A stretch of DNA of 64,000 nucleotides from Dillenia suffruticosa (taxonomy: Eukaryota; Streptophyta; Magnoliopsida; Dilleniales; Dilleniaceae), in assembly GCA_033439265.1 (NCBI GenBank), contig JAVTVX010000015.1:20885947-20949946 (forward strand), given 5' to 3'. Each line of letters begins with the position of its first letter. The first letter of the stretch is position 1. The notes under the pieces are model-generated. The model was not told the origin of the DNA and did not search any database. It saw only the letters and a program-made list of their open reading frames with translations. The position numbers were made by a program, and so were the translations under genes. Positions 11,009-23,007 of this stretch are shown here, piece by piece.

Positions 11009-11296
11009 TTGTTCATATTTGTCTATAATTGTTCATATTTGTCTATAATTTTTCATAAAACAATAGTAGTTTCCAATTTTTTTTTTCTTTTATTGTTTCT
11101 TCTTTATTTCTTATTTGTTCACCTTCTTTATTTTATTCCTTTATTCACTTTCTTATTCAATTCATTCCATATTTGTTTCTTTCTTAATTTGAAATTTTTC
11201 CAAATTTGCGACTTTCTTATTTCTCACTTATTTTTCTTCTTTATTTTTCTTGTTATTCTTTCTTTGAATTTCACAAGACAATTATTTGTAACTTAA
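11009..11296 (+). CDS. R1 hydrophobic small open frame (95 aa), coding status uncertain
   Basis: The frame is almost entirely Phe, Leu, Ile, Ser and Tyr and would be membrane-embedded if translated. It arises from a T-rich internal leader. The related reverse-strand R1 copy has a frame of 100 residues at 35238-35540 with the same beginning (NCSYLSIIFHKT) and the same end (LNFTRQLFV), despite several length changes between them. I recognise no family. Conservation could reflect recent common origin and T-richness rather than selection. Confidence 0.3.
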   Translation: MFIFVYNCSYLSIIFHKTIVVSNFFFLLLFLLYFLFVHLLYFIPLFTFLFNSFHICFFLNLKFFQICDFLISHLFFFFIFLVILSLNFTRQLFVT

Positions 11297-11322
11297 ATTC
11301 AAAGAGTTGTTGATTCATTAAG

Positions 11323-11450
11323 ATGGTAAGAGACATGTTCGAGGGATTGAATTCATCGAGACTTTTTCCAAGCAAAATGCGGTTGCGGATGCATATTCAC
11401 ACAGGTGACGATTTGGGGACAAATCGTTGTCAAGAAGGGGGGAATGATGT
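11323..11450 (+). pseudogene. R1 relic of the gypsy pol C-terminus
   Basis: From ATG at 11323 the frame runs through DDLGTNRCQEGGNDV, which resembles the last residues of plant Ty3/gypsy polyproteins (typically a TNPFQEGGDD-like tail), and passes into the 3' LTR. About 40 codons survive upstream of the polypurine tract. This marks R1 as an internally deleted gypsy element rather than a copia derivative. Confidence 0.6.
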
Positions 11451-12212
11451 GATTATCAAGACTGCAAGAAATTTACAACATTTAACTCAAGTTCCAGTTG
11501 GGCCAGTAACAAAAGTTTGAGTTAAAAGGTCCAAAAAAGTACTGAATAAATTAATTCAGAGGGTTTTACAATAAGAAATTAGAGCCCAAATGAATGAAGA
11601 ACCAAAAGGGGCCTCAATTATGCTCATACAAGCCCAGTTGGAAGAATAAAAGGCCCAAAACTACCCAAGATCAAGGGAGGACGAAAATGAAGAAAAATAG
11701 CAGCAAGACTTGGTCAAAGTAGTTTGAATTATTTAGTTTCCTAATTTTTTTTGTAACTTATGTTTAGTTTCCTAATTTTTTATTGTTTAGGGAGTTACTA
11801 AATTTTTAGTTGCCAATTATGTTTTACTTTTAGGCTATAAATAGGCCATTATACATTGTGTAAAAGACAACACTTTTGAGAGAATTAATAAAATTGTGAG
11901 AATTCTTCACACAGGTCTTGTTCTTTTGAGAACTTGAACTTATTCAAGATATGAGTTTTGTTTAGTTCTTTGACTTATCAATCTAGGTTTCAAACCATCT
12001 AGATTATGGCGTCATTCATTCAATCTTTATACCAAAGTTCTTGATCTAGTGAGAAACGGGTTTAAGGTCATATACCTTAGGTTCTTCCTCCTTTAGGGCA
12101 ATGGTTGAGGTTTTAAATTCCACCGGTTCAAATAATTCGTTGAGACGATTTTTTGGGCTAAATTAACTTGTTCGTGGGTTCTAGGGTTTTTATACCCAAC
12201 GGGTTCACATCA
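11445..12212 (+). repeat. R1 3' LTR
   Basis: Same length and ends as the 5' LTR; followed by CTATA at 12213-12217. Confidence 0.95.
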
Positions 12213-12217
12213 CTATA

Positions 12218-12956
12218 CTACACTCGAGGGGTGGCTCAATTGAGTATCGAAGTTCTATAGGAGTGGGGTAACATGCTTTATGATAAATGGAGTGTCCTAA
12301 AATTTCAAAATATGTATCCATGAATTTTGATAAAAAATATATGTGCCATGTTTTAAATCATGGAATATATTTTGATGATATATGCTATAATATACTATAT
12401 TAGATTTTCATGATTTTCCTCGACATGTATGGTACAGTTGGTTTATTGATGATTTTGATGCAAAATTAGGTACTCGGGCATTAATACCTTAATCCTCTTG
12501 ATCGTAGATCGGTGATAATACTTATAGCCATGATACTATGATATGATAGGCATCGTCTCGCACAGACTCACCTCGTATGCTATAGCAGACCAGTCTCATT
12601 ATATAAATTGTCGCATGTTTTCGATGTCTCGAGACGCAGACACTCCACATGGTTAGGTAACATGTATATGATACTATATTTCGGACTAACCAAGTTGAAC
12701 CAAAAGGGGAGGACTGAATGACGTTTCAGTCTAGCACTTGAGGAGGCTAAACGCCAATGTCAAGGTTTTGGGGTTATTTTTCGTTTACATACAAAAACCC
12801 CTTGGTGGCTTATCATTGGTCAAGGTAAACCTTTGTCGAGAACATGATTTGGCATGATCCTACGATTTATGATATGAGATTTTGGATGCATATATTTAGA
12901 TTGGATGGAAAACTGTGTAGAAAATTACTATGATTTTGATAATATGTCTTGTATAG

Positions 12957-12994
<38 letters not shown>

Positions 12995-13400
12995 CTTTGA
13001 CACTTCGTTCTCACCTCACTTATTAATTACCTATCACGGATTTCTCACTCACTGAGTATTTGATTATACTCACCCCTCAATATTTTTAAATCTATACAGA
13101 GTTAGTCATTTGAGAGACACATTAACTTATTTCATGTACGTAGTATCGAAAACCACTTACGTAATTATCTTCCGCTGTATCTTTGAGGATATTAGTTGAT
13201 CATGTCGGAATGACTGTGTAAAACCAAGGAAATTTCATTTGTAGTATATATATATATATTTGAGTACTTTTGTATTTTAAATACTAATAAAATATTTGTA
13301 ACTGAAATGTTGATTAGCCTTGCGTTACCTTGAACCGGTGTCCGAGGTAACGAGCAACTGTTCATGACCTCTAGATCACAGATTGGGGTGTGACAAGTAG
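12218..13400 (+). repeat. decayed gypsy-like LTR sequence, right of R1
   Basis: No frame is supported. The tail at 13330-13396 (CCGGTGTCCGAGGTAACG ... GGGGTGTGACAAG) and the CTCACTGAGTATTTGATTATACTCACC segment near 13050 resemble LTR ends of Tekay/Del-like gypsy elements. The 9401-10200 block is probably the other part of the same LTR, split by R1. Confidence 0.4.
12960..12992. repeat. (TA)n microsatellite
   Basis: About 16 TA dinucleotides. A shorter TA run lies at 13243-13259. Confidence 0.95.
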
Positions 13401-14230
13401 TGTTATAAAACAAAAGGGTTGAAAATCCCTTGGCGGGTTTCCACCGAGGTTTGGCCAAACTTGGGGCAGAAATGGATTCTTTAGGGAGACACCATGAGTT
13501 TTGGAAAATATAAACTTGTAGATGCATCTTTTTATTTTTATTATTATCAGGATTATTTGAAATTATTTACAAATTGATGAATTGTTTGAAAATAATGATT
13601 TTGACATTCCTACATTCACCTCTCATTTATTGTCATAACCATGTCATTACATTTCACTCACTGAGTATTTATATACTTACTCTCCTCTCTTCCATTTTTT
13701 CATAGGAAGCTTAAATTAGAGATTCTTGCTAACGCTAGTGCTGGATTTTGCCGAGTCCCATTTTTTTAGAGCGTCTTACGTCCAGTACTAGATCTTACTT
13801 GAGCTGAGATTTTAAAGAAATTAGTTGGACCCATAAGGAAAGTGTATATATATACACATATATTTGGAATTGTAATTAAAAACTCCATTTTGTAAACTCA
13901 TTTGGATTTCTAACTTCAAATTGTATTCGAATGTTTTACATGGAAATTTTATTGGATTTAGAATGGCCGGGTTGATCTTATGTATGCCTTTTGAGACAGA
14001 AATGAACCGAGTTAGTCCTTTGGATTTTGTTGAGTCGTTTTGAAAGTTGATAGATATTGAGGAATGTCTTGTGTTATCCCAGTATACGAGTGGGGCTTAC
14101 TCATATTTTGGGGTGATGCAACAATTGTTACGAGCCTAATTTGACGGTCGGGACGTGACAATTATATTTCATGCACTACCTATGATATACTTGTTATGTA
14201 TTGTGTGAATGCCTTCAATGGATACTTGCT
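13401..14230 (+). repeat. second gypsy-like LTR terminus, decayed
   Basis: Contains TTTCACTCACTGAGTATTTA near 13650, paralogous to 13050, and ends ACGGTCGGGACGTGACA near 14159, another LTR-like terminus. No coding sequence. Confidence 0.35.
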
Positions 14231-14296
14231 CGGCTCAATAATGGTTTAGTTGACATTTGCTTATCCATCTTTTCAAGTGTTGTGTGAGAATGTTTG

Positions 14297-14755
14297 GGAT
14301 ATTGAGGATAATGACTACTAAGCCAAGGAAACTAGATCCCTTTTTTTCTTTTGATATCAACCCTTTTGTAGTTCTTCTTAAGTATGACAAGGATGAATAT
14401 TTTGCATAGTAGCTTGTACTTACTCCCGCAAAGCAAGCTGTGATATACACATTTGTCATCGTGCTTTCATAGTTTAATTGATCAACATATCTCACAAAAA
14501 TTGGCACTATTCGGGGTATTGAGAAAAACAACTACTAAGCCAAGAAATAAGATCCTCTTTTCTTTTGATATTAACCCTTTCGTAGTTCTTCTTAAGTATG
14601 ACGAGAATGATTGATATATGTTGTTCATGTAACATGATGTGAATATTTTTGCTAGTAGCTTGTACTTACTCTTACGAAGCAAGTTATGATATACACATTT
14701 TTCATCTTACTTTCTATAGTTTAGTTGGTCAACATATCTCACAAAAATTGGCACC
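14297..14755. repeat. tandem duplication, period about 220 bp
   Basis: Copy 1 (about 14297-14506) and copy 2 (about 14517-14755) share TATTGAG, ACTACTAAGCCAAG, GTAGTTCTTCTTAAGTATGA, TAGCTTGTACTTACTC and CAACATATCTCACAAAAATT. Frames on the minus strand at 14235-14682 are duplicates produced by this repeat and show no domain. Confidence 0.8.
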
Positions 14756-14900
14756 ATGTGAGGCATTATCTGGGAGGAGATGTCATACTCCATAATTGGC
14801 ACCATGTGAAGCATTATCTCGGAGGAAATGTCATACTCCATATGAGATTGGCACCATGTGAAGCATTATCTCGGAGGAAATGTCATACTCCATATGAGCC
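14746..14900. repeat. minisatellite, three units of 48-52 bp
   Basis: The unit begins TTGGCACCATGTGAAGC and continues through ATTATCTCGGAGGAAATG to CATACTCCAT; starts fall near 14748, 14796 and 14848. It begins exactly where the preceding tandem duplication ends with AAAAATTGGCACC, suggesting expansion from that edge. The 63-residue frame across it is repeat-derived. Confidence 0.85.
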
Positions 14901-15504
14901 CCATGATGGTAACTAGAGCTATCAATATGGCAAGTCACATAAGGCTGGCCCATCCTATCCCTACTCCAAATTTTTAGTCTCTTCTAATAAAATGGACAGG
15001 ATAGGACAGGACGGGCTGTGTAACAGCAGAAACCCAGAAAGAGTGGATTGGAGTTATTATAACAATTTTATTCAGATTGTCAAGAAAATATTTTATTCAA
15101 ATTGTCAAGAAAACAAAGTATGAAGAAGATAGGGGAGGTGGGGTTGGCAATTGAGAGGGTGGGTGCTTGATGCAAGTATGAATAGATTTAAATGATTAGG
15201 GTTAGAAGTGTTGAAATAAAAGAGAACTAAGTGTGGATAGCATAGGCCCCATTTCAAGCCAAGTTTAAGCCCATCCATGAGATGTATGTGGCCCGTTCTT
15301 TATGGGTTTTTTAGTCCTAAAAAAGGGCATTGTTAAGCCCCTAAAAGAAGCCCAAAATGGACTCTAAAAAGGGCAAAACGGCTAGTTCTTTTGAACTAGC
15401 CGTTGCACTGTATAACTGCCATAAAAATGGCTGTTATACAGTGATTTTGGGGACAGAAATTTGTCCCCAATGTCCCCCAACGGCTCCTTGAGACTTTGGG
15501 GAAT

Positions 15505-18500
15505 ACTTTGGGGAATATAGGGATCTATGGAATGAACTCAATCTCTTGAGGCCTCCTACTATAAATCTCAAGACCATTCTTCAAAGGAACGATGAAAATA
15601 TGACCTTTGGTCTACTCATGGGTCTTGGAGATGAATATGCTCCAATTCGTCAAGAGATTCTTCGAATGAAGGTTTTTCCTTCATTTCAAGAAGTCCAATT
15701 CATGGTGCAAAGAACAGAGGCTAGCTTAAGGCTTGAAAAATCTACCAAGCTTAAATCCGACTCTCAAGCCTTCCAAGCTGTCCACGAAGAGCATCCGGCC
15801 AACAACACTCAAAACTTTGCAAAAAGAGACATTTGCCCACATTGCAAGAAGTCCGACCATAAGAAAGAAAATTGCTGGTTCCTACACCCACATTTGAGGC
15901 CGAAATATGTTAGGAAAAATCCGAAATCATCTTCAAATGCTCAACAAGTGTCTCAAGTGGCAGCACTCGAATCCAAGATGGAGGAGATGCATAAGGAATT
16001 CAAACGACTTGTTGGGCAGATTAGTCACCATTCTGGTAATTCCTTATCTTCATCTATTTCCAATTCTTGGCTCATAGATTCCGGATGTGACGATCATATG
16101 GCAAAAGATAAAAACAAAATCAACAAGTTTATTCCCTTGACCAATCATAAATTAGTTAAAGTAGCTAATGGTCATAAGTTAAAAGTTGATCACTTAGGAG
16201 AAATTGAACTATTTGGGAGAAAGACTAAAGCTTTATATGTTCCAAAGTTCAATTCAAACTTACTTTCTATTAGCAAGATAACCAAAGAGCAAGATTGCAA
16301 AGCTATTTTTGATCCTAACCAAGTAATATTTCAGGATCGCAAAACGAACAATTTGATTGGCAAGGGAACTAGGAGGAACAACCTCTATTACTTGGATCAA
16401 GAGAACCAAGCTTTTGCTGTCCGAAACATATCCTCCTCTTTATGGCATGAACGTCTAGGGCATCCAGGAAACCTAGCTTTGAAACGCCTATTTTCGAATA
16501 GTAAACTAGAAGATAGGCATTGCAAAGCTTGTGTACTTGGAAAACAAACCAAAGTGTATTATCCCATTTCTGAAACAATATATAAAGAGGCTTTTGAATT
16601 AGTTCATTCGGATGTTTGGAATCTCCTTTAGTCTCCCATAATGGTTTTAGATACTTTGTGACATTCATAGATCACAAAACTAGATACACTTGGGTTTATC
16701 TCTTAGTTAACAAATCTGAAGTATTTGAGGCATTCAAGAGCTACTATAGATACATAACAAAACAATTTAATGCTAACCTAAAGATGTTTAGGTCAGATCA
16801 TGGAGGGGAGTTCACTAGCCTTGAGTTTGAAAAATTTCTAGAGGAAAAAGGGATCATTCATCAAAAGTCTTGTGTGTACACTCCTCAACAAAATGGAATA
16901 GCCGAGAGAAATAATAGACATCTCTTGGAGATAGCTTGATCTATGATGTTTCACTCAAACTTAGCTAAGGAATATTGGAATGAGGCCATTAAGACAACTG
17001 CTCACCTTATAAACCTCATGCCATCCCAAATCCTAGGAGGAAAGTCATCCCTAGAACTACTCCTTGGAAAGAGACCTAGCATTGATCATTTAAGAGTTTT
17101 TGGTTGTGTTTGCTATGTCCACATTCCTAGTCATCTTAGGAGCAAACTAGATGCCAAGGGAAGAAAATGCATCTTTCTAGGATATTCCTTTTTTGAAAAA
17201 GGCTATAAATGTTATGATCCTCTAACCAAGAAACTATACACATCCAAGAATGTGATATTTGTGGAAAATGAGCCTTATTTTGCAGGTCAAAGAAGAGAAG
17301 ATCAAACCAAAGAAAACTACCAGCAAGAACAATGTAATGTGATTCTGCCAAAAATCAATGAAGTTCCTGCCGAAAGCAATGAAGAAACTCACCAAAATGA
17401 TCCAACTCAATGGAAACCATCACCCTCTCATTCAGATCATGAAATAGAAGAAGATCAAGAGGAAGGACACTCAGACTCAGGGGGAGCTCTTGATACAACC
17501 GAAGAGCATGAGGAGCAGTCTATGGATGAACCCCCTCCTCCTCTTCGAAGATCTACAAGATTTGGACTTCCTCCCTCGGAATGGATCAATAGAAGAGTCT
17601 ATTTTAACTCCCAGGTGACTACTCATCCAATTTCTCAATACTACTCAATATCTAACATGTCTTGCAGTCACCAAAGATTCATCAAGAACATAGACCTTCA
17701 CCAAGAGCCTAGAACATTTGAGGAGGCAAAGGATCAACCTCATTGGGTTCAAGCAATGAAGAATGAGTTGGATGCTTTGGCTAAAAATAACACTTGGGAA
17801 GTGACCTCTCTACCAAAGGGAAAAAGAGCTGTTTGATGCAAATGGATATTCAAGATCAAACACAAGAGTGATGGAAGCATAGATAGATTCAAGGCAAGAT
17901 TGGTGGCCAAGGGCTTCACTCAATCATATGGCATAGACTACAAGGAAACGTTTGCACCCGTGGCCAAGATGAACACCATCCGTGTCTTTCTCTCTCTTGC
18001 TATAAATCACTTATGACCATTATTTCAAATGAATATTGCAAACGCCTTTTTACAAGGAGATTTGGAAGAAGAGGTGTACATGGAAGTGCCCCGTGGTTTC
18101 TCCCATCATGACAACAAAGTTTGCAGACTAAAAGAAGACAATATATGGCCTCAAACAATCACCTAGAGCATGGTATGGAAAACTTAGCACTACTCTCCTT
18201 GAACACTGTTTTAAGAAATGTGTTAGTGATTCATCTTTATTTGTCAAGAACCTAGGAGGAAATACCATTATCATTCTTTTTTATGTAGATGATATAATTA
18301 TAACAGGAAATGATATGAATCTCATTAACAAACTTAGAACATTTCTTCAAACTAAGTTTGACATCAAAGATCTAGGGAAACTAAAATACTTCCTAGGGAT
18401 AGAACTTGCCTATTGTTCCAATGGGATTGTTCTATCACAAAGAAAGTATGCTCTTGACCTTTTGCAGGAGACGGGAAAACTAGGTGCCAAACCAGCTTGT

Positions 18501-19245
18501 AGTCCGGTAAGCACATCCTTAAGTCACAAAGATGATGAGGAGATTTATGAAGATAAGCAATGATATCAAAGACTTGTTGGAAGATTGATCTACCTAACCA
18601 TCACTAGACCGGACATCTCTTATGCCGTTGGGCAAGTTAGCCAGCAAGCATTGGAGGGCCATTGAAAGAATTCTTCTCTACCTAAAGGGAACTCCAGGAA
18701 TGGGAATTCAAATGAAGAAGAACGAATCTTCTCAAATCATAGGGTTCTGTGATGCAGATTGGGCTGGTGATTCAGAAGATAGGAGATCGACTTCAGGGTA
18801 TTGCATGTTTGTTGGAGGGAATCTTGTTGCTTGGAAAAGCAAAAAATAGCATGTGGTATCAAGATCAAGTGCGGAAGCGGAATATAGAGCCATGGCAACC
18901 GCTACAAGTGAAGTCGTGTGGTTGAAAGCCTTGATTGAAGAATTAGGGTTCATAGTCCCTACTCCAATCTCCCTACATTGTGATAACCAATCAGCCATTC
19001 ACATCGCCTCAAACCCGGTTTTTCATGAAAGGATAAAGTACATTGAGGTGGATTGTCACTTTGTGAGGCAAAAGGTTGAAGAGAAGCTCATCACTCCAAG
19101 ATTCACTAAAAGCGATGATCAAATTGCCGACATCCTCACCAAGCCTGGGACCGCCAATCATATACAAAGAAACCTGGTCAAGTTAGGTGTTATAGATACA
19201 TACACACCCAACTTGAGGGGGAGTGTTGAAATAAAAGAGAACTAA
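15505..19245 (+). pseudogene. Cop-B gag-pol polyprotein, degenerate
   Basis: Gag C-terminal half, CCHC knuckle (HCKKSDHKKENCW, near 15840), protease (SWLIDSGCDDHM, near 16070) and the integrase zinc finger run to 16631. A one-base loss near 16620 breaks the frame in SDVWTSP. Integrase continues at 16616-16939 with TGA, then 16943-17836 with TGA. Reverse transcriptase carries Asn in place of the catalytic Asp (FQMNIANAF, near 18025), a frameshift near 18135 and a TGA after 18560. About 24 bases are missing near 18645. RNase H has TAG at 18847-18849, then runs to 19245 inside the LTR. Confidence 0.9.
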
Positions 19246-19679
19246 GTGTGGATAGCATAGACCCCATTTCAAGCCAAGTTTAAGCTTATCCATGAGATGT
19301 ATGTGGCCCGTTCCTTATGGATTTTTTAGTCCTCAAAAAGGGCATTGTTAAACCCCTAAAAGAAACCCAAAATGGACTCTAAAAAGGGCAAAACAGCTAG
19401 TTCTTTTGAACTAGCCATTGCACTGTATAACTGCCATAAAAATGGCTGTTATACAGTGATTTTGGGGACAGAAATCTGTCCCCAATGTCCCCCAACGGCT
19501 CCTTAAGACTTTGGGGTCTTTTTCCCTCTCTTTCTCAAGTAATAATCTCTATAAATAGGAGCTTGTATGGGATATTCAATCTATGAAAAAACAATACTCT
19601 CATTGTGTACTCTTTCTTCAAATAAAGTTCTTTAAGTTTTCATTCAATCCTAGTTGCTTGATAGCTTGAAATCTCAACA
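19224..19679 (+). repeat. Cop-B 3' LTR
   Basis: 456 bp, TGTTGAAATAAAAGAG to AAATCTCAACA, preceded by polypurine tract TTGAGGGGGAG (19213-19223). Contains the AACGGCTAG-type, ACTGTATAAC-type and GGGGACAGA-type hairpins described for 36956-37411, and a TATAAATAGGAG box near 19551. Confidence 0.93.
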
Positions 19680-19941
19680 AGAAGAAGGGATTAGAATGAT
19701 TATTGAGTAGAGAAAGTACGGAGAGAGAGCAAGGTTATAAAGAGAGGGGGGAGAGATTTCAACAATTTCCTTGTATTGATTCTTGATTTTACAACATTTA
19801 TACATTTGTTTGCCCAATTCTAACTATTCCAACAACATTAATAGATTTCGATTGTTAATTGATCGACTAACTGAATTTAACAAACCTCAACCATTTGAAC
19901 CAGCTATTAAATTAAAAAAGCAGTTGTTAGTTGTTATAACA

Positions 19942-19952
19942 TTTCCCCCTTT
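19942..19952 (-). other. G1 polypurine tract
   Basis: On the minus strand AAAAGGGGGAAA sits immediately before the TGTTATAACAACT start of the 3' LTR, the position of plus-strand priming. Confidence 0.75.
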
Positions 19953-22900
19953 TGAAGACCATCCTTGTCCTCAAGTATGAAATGCCTAAAGTTATGCATG
20001 AAGGAAATCTAGATCCTCCCAAGTTGATTCTTTTGAGCTGAAATTGACCTATTTGATTAGTACCTGTGTCATTGACTTGTTATTTCTCCAAATAACATGT
20101 CTTTTAAGTATTGCTTCTGGTTCCACCAAAGCTTGCTTGTCATACCAAAAGGGTAAAGTCAGCATTGTGGTGTAACTAGGTCCAAGCTACTTCTTTAACA
20201 GTGAAACATGAAAGATTGGATGGATTTTTGAACCAAGAGGAAATTTTAGTTTGTAAATCACTTTTCCAGTTCTTGCTACTATCTGAAAAGGCATATAAAG
20301 CTTGGAGGAGAGCTTAAGCTGCCTTCGTAGCTCAACAAATTGCTATCTATAGGTTTTAGCTTCAAAAAAAATCATATCTCCAATCTAAAACTCTTTCTAA
20401 TTAGTTCTGATTTGCATACACCTTCATCTTATTCTGGACCTTGGGCAAATGATCACGTAAGATCTTAAATGTGTTTTGTTTACTTCTAATGAATTCCCCA
20501 GCAACAAGGGTAATTGTATGAACATAAGGGTCTAAAGGAATCTGTCTAGGTTGATACCCATATAAGGTCTCAAAAGGAGACATGTGAATGTTGTTATTGT
20601 AGTTCGGGTTGTGCCACTATTCAACCAAACTAAGCCATTGTAGCCAAAATGTAGGTCTTTTTGATATCATACACCTTAGATAGCACTCTAAACAATGATT
20701 TAGTCTCTTACTTTACCCATCAGTTTGGGGGTCATATATACTACTAAGTTTCAATTTGGTTCCCGTAAATTTGAATATTTCTTACCAAAATAGTCTAGTA
20801 AAAACCTTGTCCCCATCTAAGATGATGGAATAAAGAACACCATGTAATCTGAAAACATTATCTAGAAATAATTGAGCTACTTTGGCAGCAGAGAAAGCAA
20901 GGCCATGAAGTGGTCGAACTTAGTAAGAATGTCAATGACTATTAAGATGGTGTTATAGCCTTGAGAATCAGGTAACCCTTCAATGAAATCCATACTTATC
21001 TGTGACCATGCTTGAGTTAGATTGGGTAATAGCTATAATAATCCTAAGTAAGTAGTATTCTCATGTTTATTCCTTTGACAAATGTCACACTCTTGCACTA
21101 GGTCTTCTTCATTAGAGGCTAGGAGAATGCTGATTTTACCCTCCATAATGTCCTTTTTTGCCAAGAGTATCCACCAATGGTTGAGTTGTGCATTTGTTGC
21201 ACTATCTTCTCTCTGAGTTAGGAATCATCTCCTACCATAATCTTCTTTTTATACTTCGGAATCCCATCTTGGTACTGAAAATCAAGTTTGTAATTTGTTT
21301 AAAGGTCAGTTGAGCTATTAGACTTTGGCATCCTCATCATCTTCATAGCTTTGTAGTACCTCCAAAATCCATTTAGGTTGGACTGCAAAAAATGCTAAAG
21401 GGGTTGATTCTGAGCATTCTTCTTCTTGAAGTTCTCTTCTGGAAAGAGCATCAACTACCTTGTTTTAGATAGTCCAACCCATTAAATTTGCCAACCACTT
21501 ATGCTGCAAGGAATTGGTGATTTTATGCTCTAATAAGTTTTCCAAACTTTGGTGATCAGTCTTAATTATGAAATGATAACCCATCAGATAATGTTTCTAT
21601 TTAGTGACTGCCATCACAACTGCAAGTGGCTCTTTCTCATATATGAAGAGCCTCCAACTTTTGGGTGCCAAAACTTTACTCGGGTATGTAATAGGTTGTC
21701 CTTCTTGCATCAGCTCTACTCCCAAAACTTGAGAACAAGCATCAATTTCTATCTAAAAAGTTTGGAAAAATCAGATAGCCTTATTACTGGTAATGTACTC
21801 ATGGCCATTTTTAATTGATTGAAAGCCTTCTTAGCCTCCTCATTTCATTTAAAGCTATCATTCTTTAGGAAATCATTTAGGAATCTAGTTACAATCTCAT
21901 AGTTCTTCACAAATCTCTTGTAATATCCAATCAATCCTAAAAGTCCGCTCAAAGCTTTGACTGAAGTCGGAATTGGTCAAAAAGCTATACATTTTGTCTT
22001 CTATAAGTCCATCTTAACTCCATCTCCTATGACTATATGCCCAAAGTATCCAACTTGAGTTTGTGTAAAAGTGCATTTGGACAATTAGCAAAGAGTTGTG
22101 TTGTCTGAGTTTAATTAGGATTGTCTTAATGTCTTGAGCATGAGTGTCGATATTTAGGCTGTAAATCAAAATGTCATCGGAGAAAACTATGACAAATTTT
22201 CTTAAATGGTTAAGTGGTTGAGCTGCGTATAATCCACATAGAACTATCACGTATCATCCTTCTTCTTAACCAATAGGACTAGAGAGGCAAATGGACTTGT
22301 TCTGGGTTTAACAATGCCATTATTAAGTATCTCCTACACTTGTCTCACCATATGTGATTTTTTATAGTGAGGGTATCAGTAAGGCTTAAGTTTGAATGGC
22401 TGTGATTTTGGTTTTAGAGGGATAGAGTGATCATATGGTCTTTCTAGGGGAGAATAGTTAGTGTTGAGAAGACTTCTTCAAATTCAGACAACACTACAGA
22501 GATTGCTTCTGGTGTTTAGAAGTTGTTGGATTCAGTATTGATGGTAAATATCACGCAACTTTGTAGTTATTGTTGCCTGAATATTTTTGTATCTTTACCC
22601 TAGACCAACTTCATTAGAGAGTACTCCACTTTTCCTTCTAGAATTACTTATCTCCCTCATTGATAAGTCAAACTTGTAACTTTGTAAATTCAAATGAGAA
22701 TGGACTGTAATTATACATCCAATCCACACCTAGTATCACATCCCACCTTCCTAGAGTAATTACTCTTAAATCAAAGGGGAAAATATACCTTTAAATGATC
22801 CATTTCACATTGCTGACTTTAGTAGAACTAGTGATTTTGTTTCCATTAGCTATCTATGTTCGGAGAATGTCTGCCGATTCAGTTGGAAGTTTTGGTTGTG

Positions 22901-22960
22901 TAGCCACCCTTTGATGTAAGAAGTTATTGGATCTACCTATGTCTACTAGGATGGTTATGT
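19953..22960 (-). pseudogene. G1 pol (protease, reverse transcriptase, RNase H, integrase), degenerate
   Basis: Reading right to left: the protease core Ile-Leu-Val-Asp is at about 22950 with downstream protease residues to about 22700. The reverse transcriptase start (SPFASLVLLVKKKDD, near 22285) is followed by two stops. A large internal deletion joins the start of RT directly to its active site (KFVIVFSDDILIY, 22200-22155). Integrase shows the zinc-finger half CDICQRNKHEN near 21080, MDFIEGLPDSQGYN near 20985-20940, and the second acidic region (SIILDGDKVFT, near 20830). In the third motif (near 20720) the expected Glu is replaced. The MSPFETLYGYQPRQIPLDPY segment is at 20583-20520. Stops and frameshifts are frequent; this is an old, dead copy. 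Confidence 0.8.
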
Positions 22961-23007
22961 TCAGTCAATATAGTATACCTTGTGAGGCTATAGTTTGCCT
23001 ATGCAAG

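Larger units (their letters stand above)
10206..12212 (+). mobile_element. R1: non-autonomous LTR retrotransposon derived from Ty3/gypsy, TSD CTATA
   Basis: Two 768-bp LTRs (10206-10973, 11445-12212) enclose only 471 bp. The TSD CTATA lies at 10201-10205 and 12213-12217. LTR ends are TGATGTGA and TCACATCA, a perfect inverted pair. The primer-binding site TGGTATCAAAGC at 10976 differs from the tRNA-Met complement by one base. The polypurine tract is AGAAGGGGGGAA at 11433. No gag, protease, reverse transcriptase or integrase is present, so it must rely on proteins made elsewhere. LTRs differ at very roughly 3 percent of positions by eye. Other copies are at 1-118 and 34315-35766. Confidence 0.9.
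15209..19679 (+). mobile_element. Cop-B: Ty1/copia retrotransposon with 5' deletion, TSD AGAAG
   Basis: Flanked by AGAAG at 15204-15208 and 19680-19684. The 5' LTR is truncated (15209 to about 15500) and fused directly to gag: GACTTTGGGG from the LTR abuts AATACTTTGGGGAAT from gag. The rest of the LTR, the primer-binding site and the first third of gag are missing. The 3' LTR (19224-19679) is complete at 456 bp. Same family as the copies at 32897-34314 and 36956-50012. Confidence 0.92.
15019..19941 (-). repeat. G1 3' LTR, split by Cop-B
   Basis: LTR sequence occupies 15019-15208 and 19680-19941, about 447 bp after removing Cop-B and one TSD. Ends read TGTAACAGC on the plus strand at 15019 and TTATAACA at 19941. 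The right LTR (26620-29180) has the same sequence, including GATTAGGGTTAGAAGAAGGG, uninterrupted at this point. Confidence 0.8.

Noticed and set aside
14746..14900. CRISPR-like regularly spaced repeat
   Set aside because: The units are contiguous 48-52-bp tandem repeats without unique spacers, in plant DNA.
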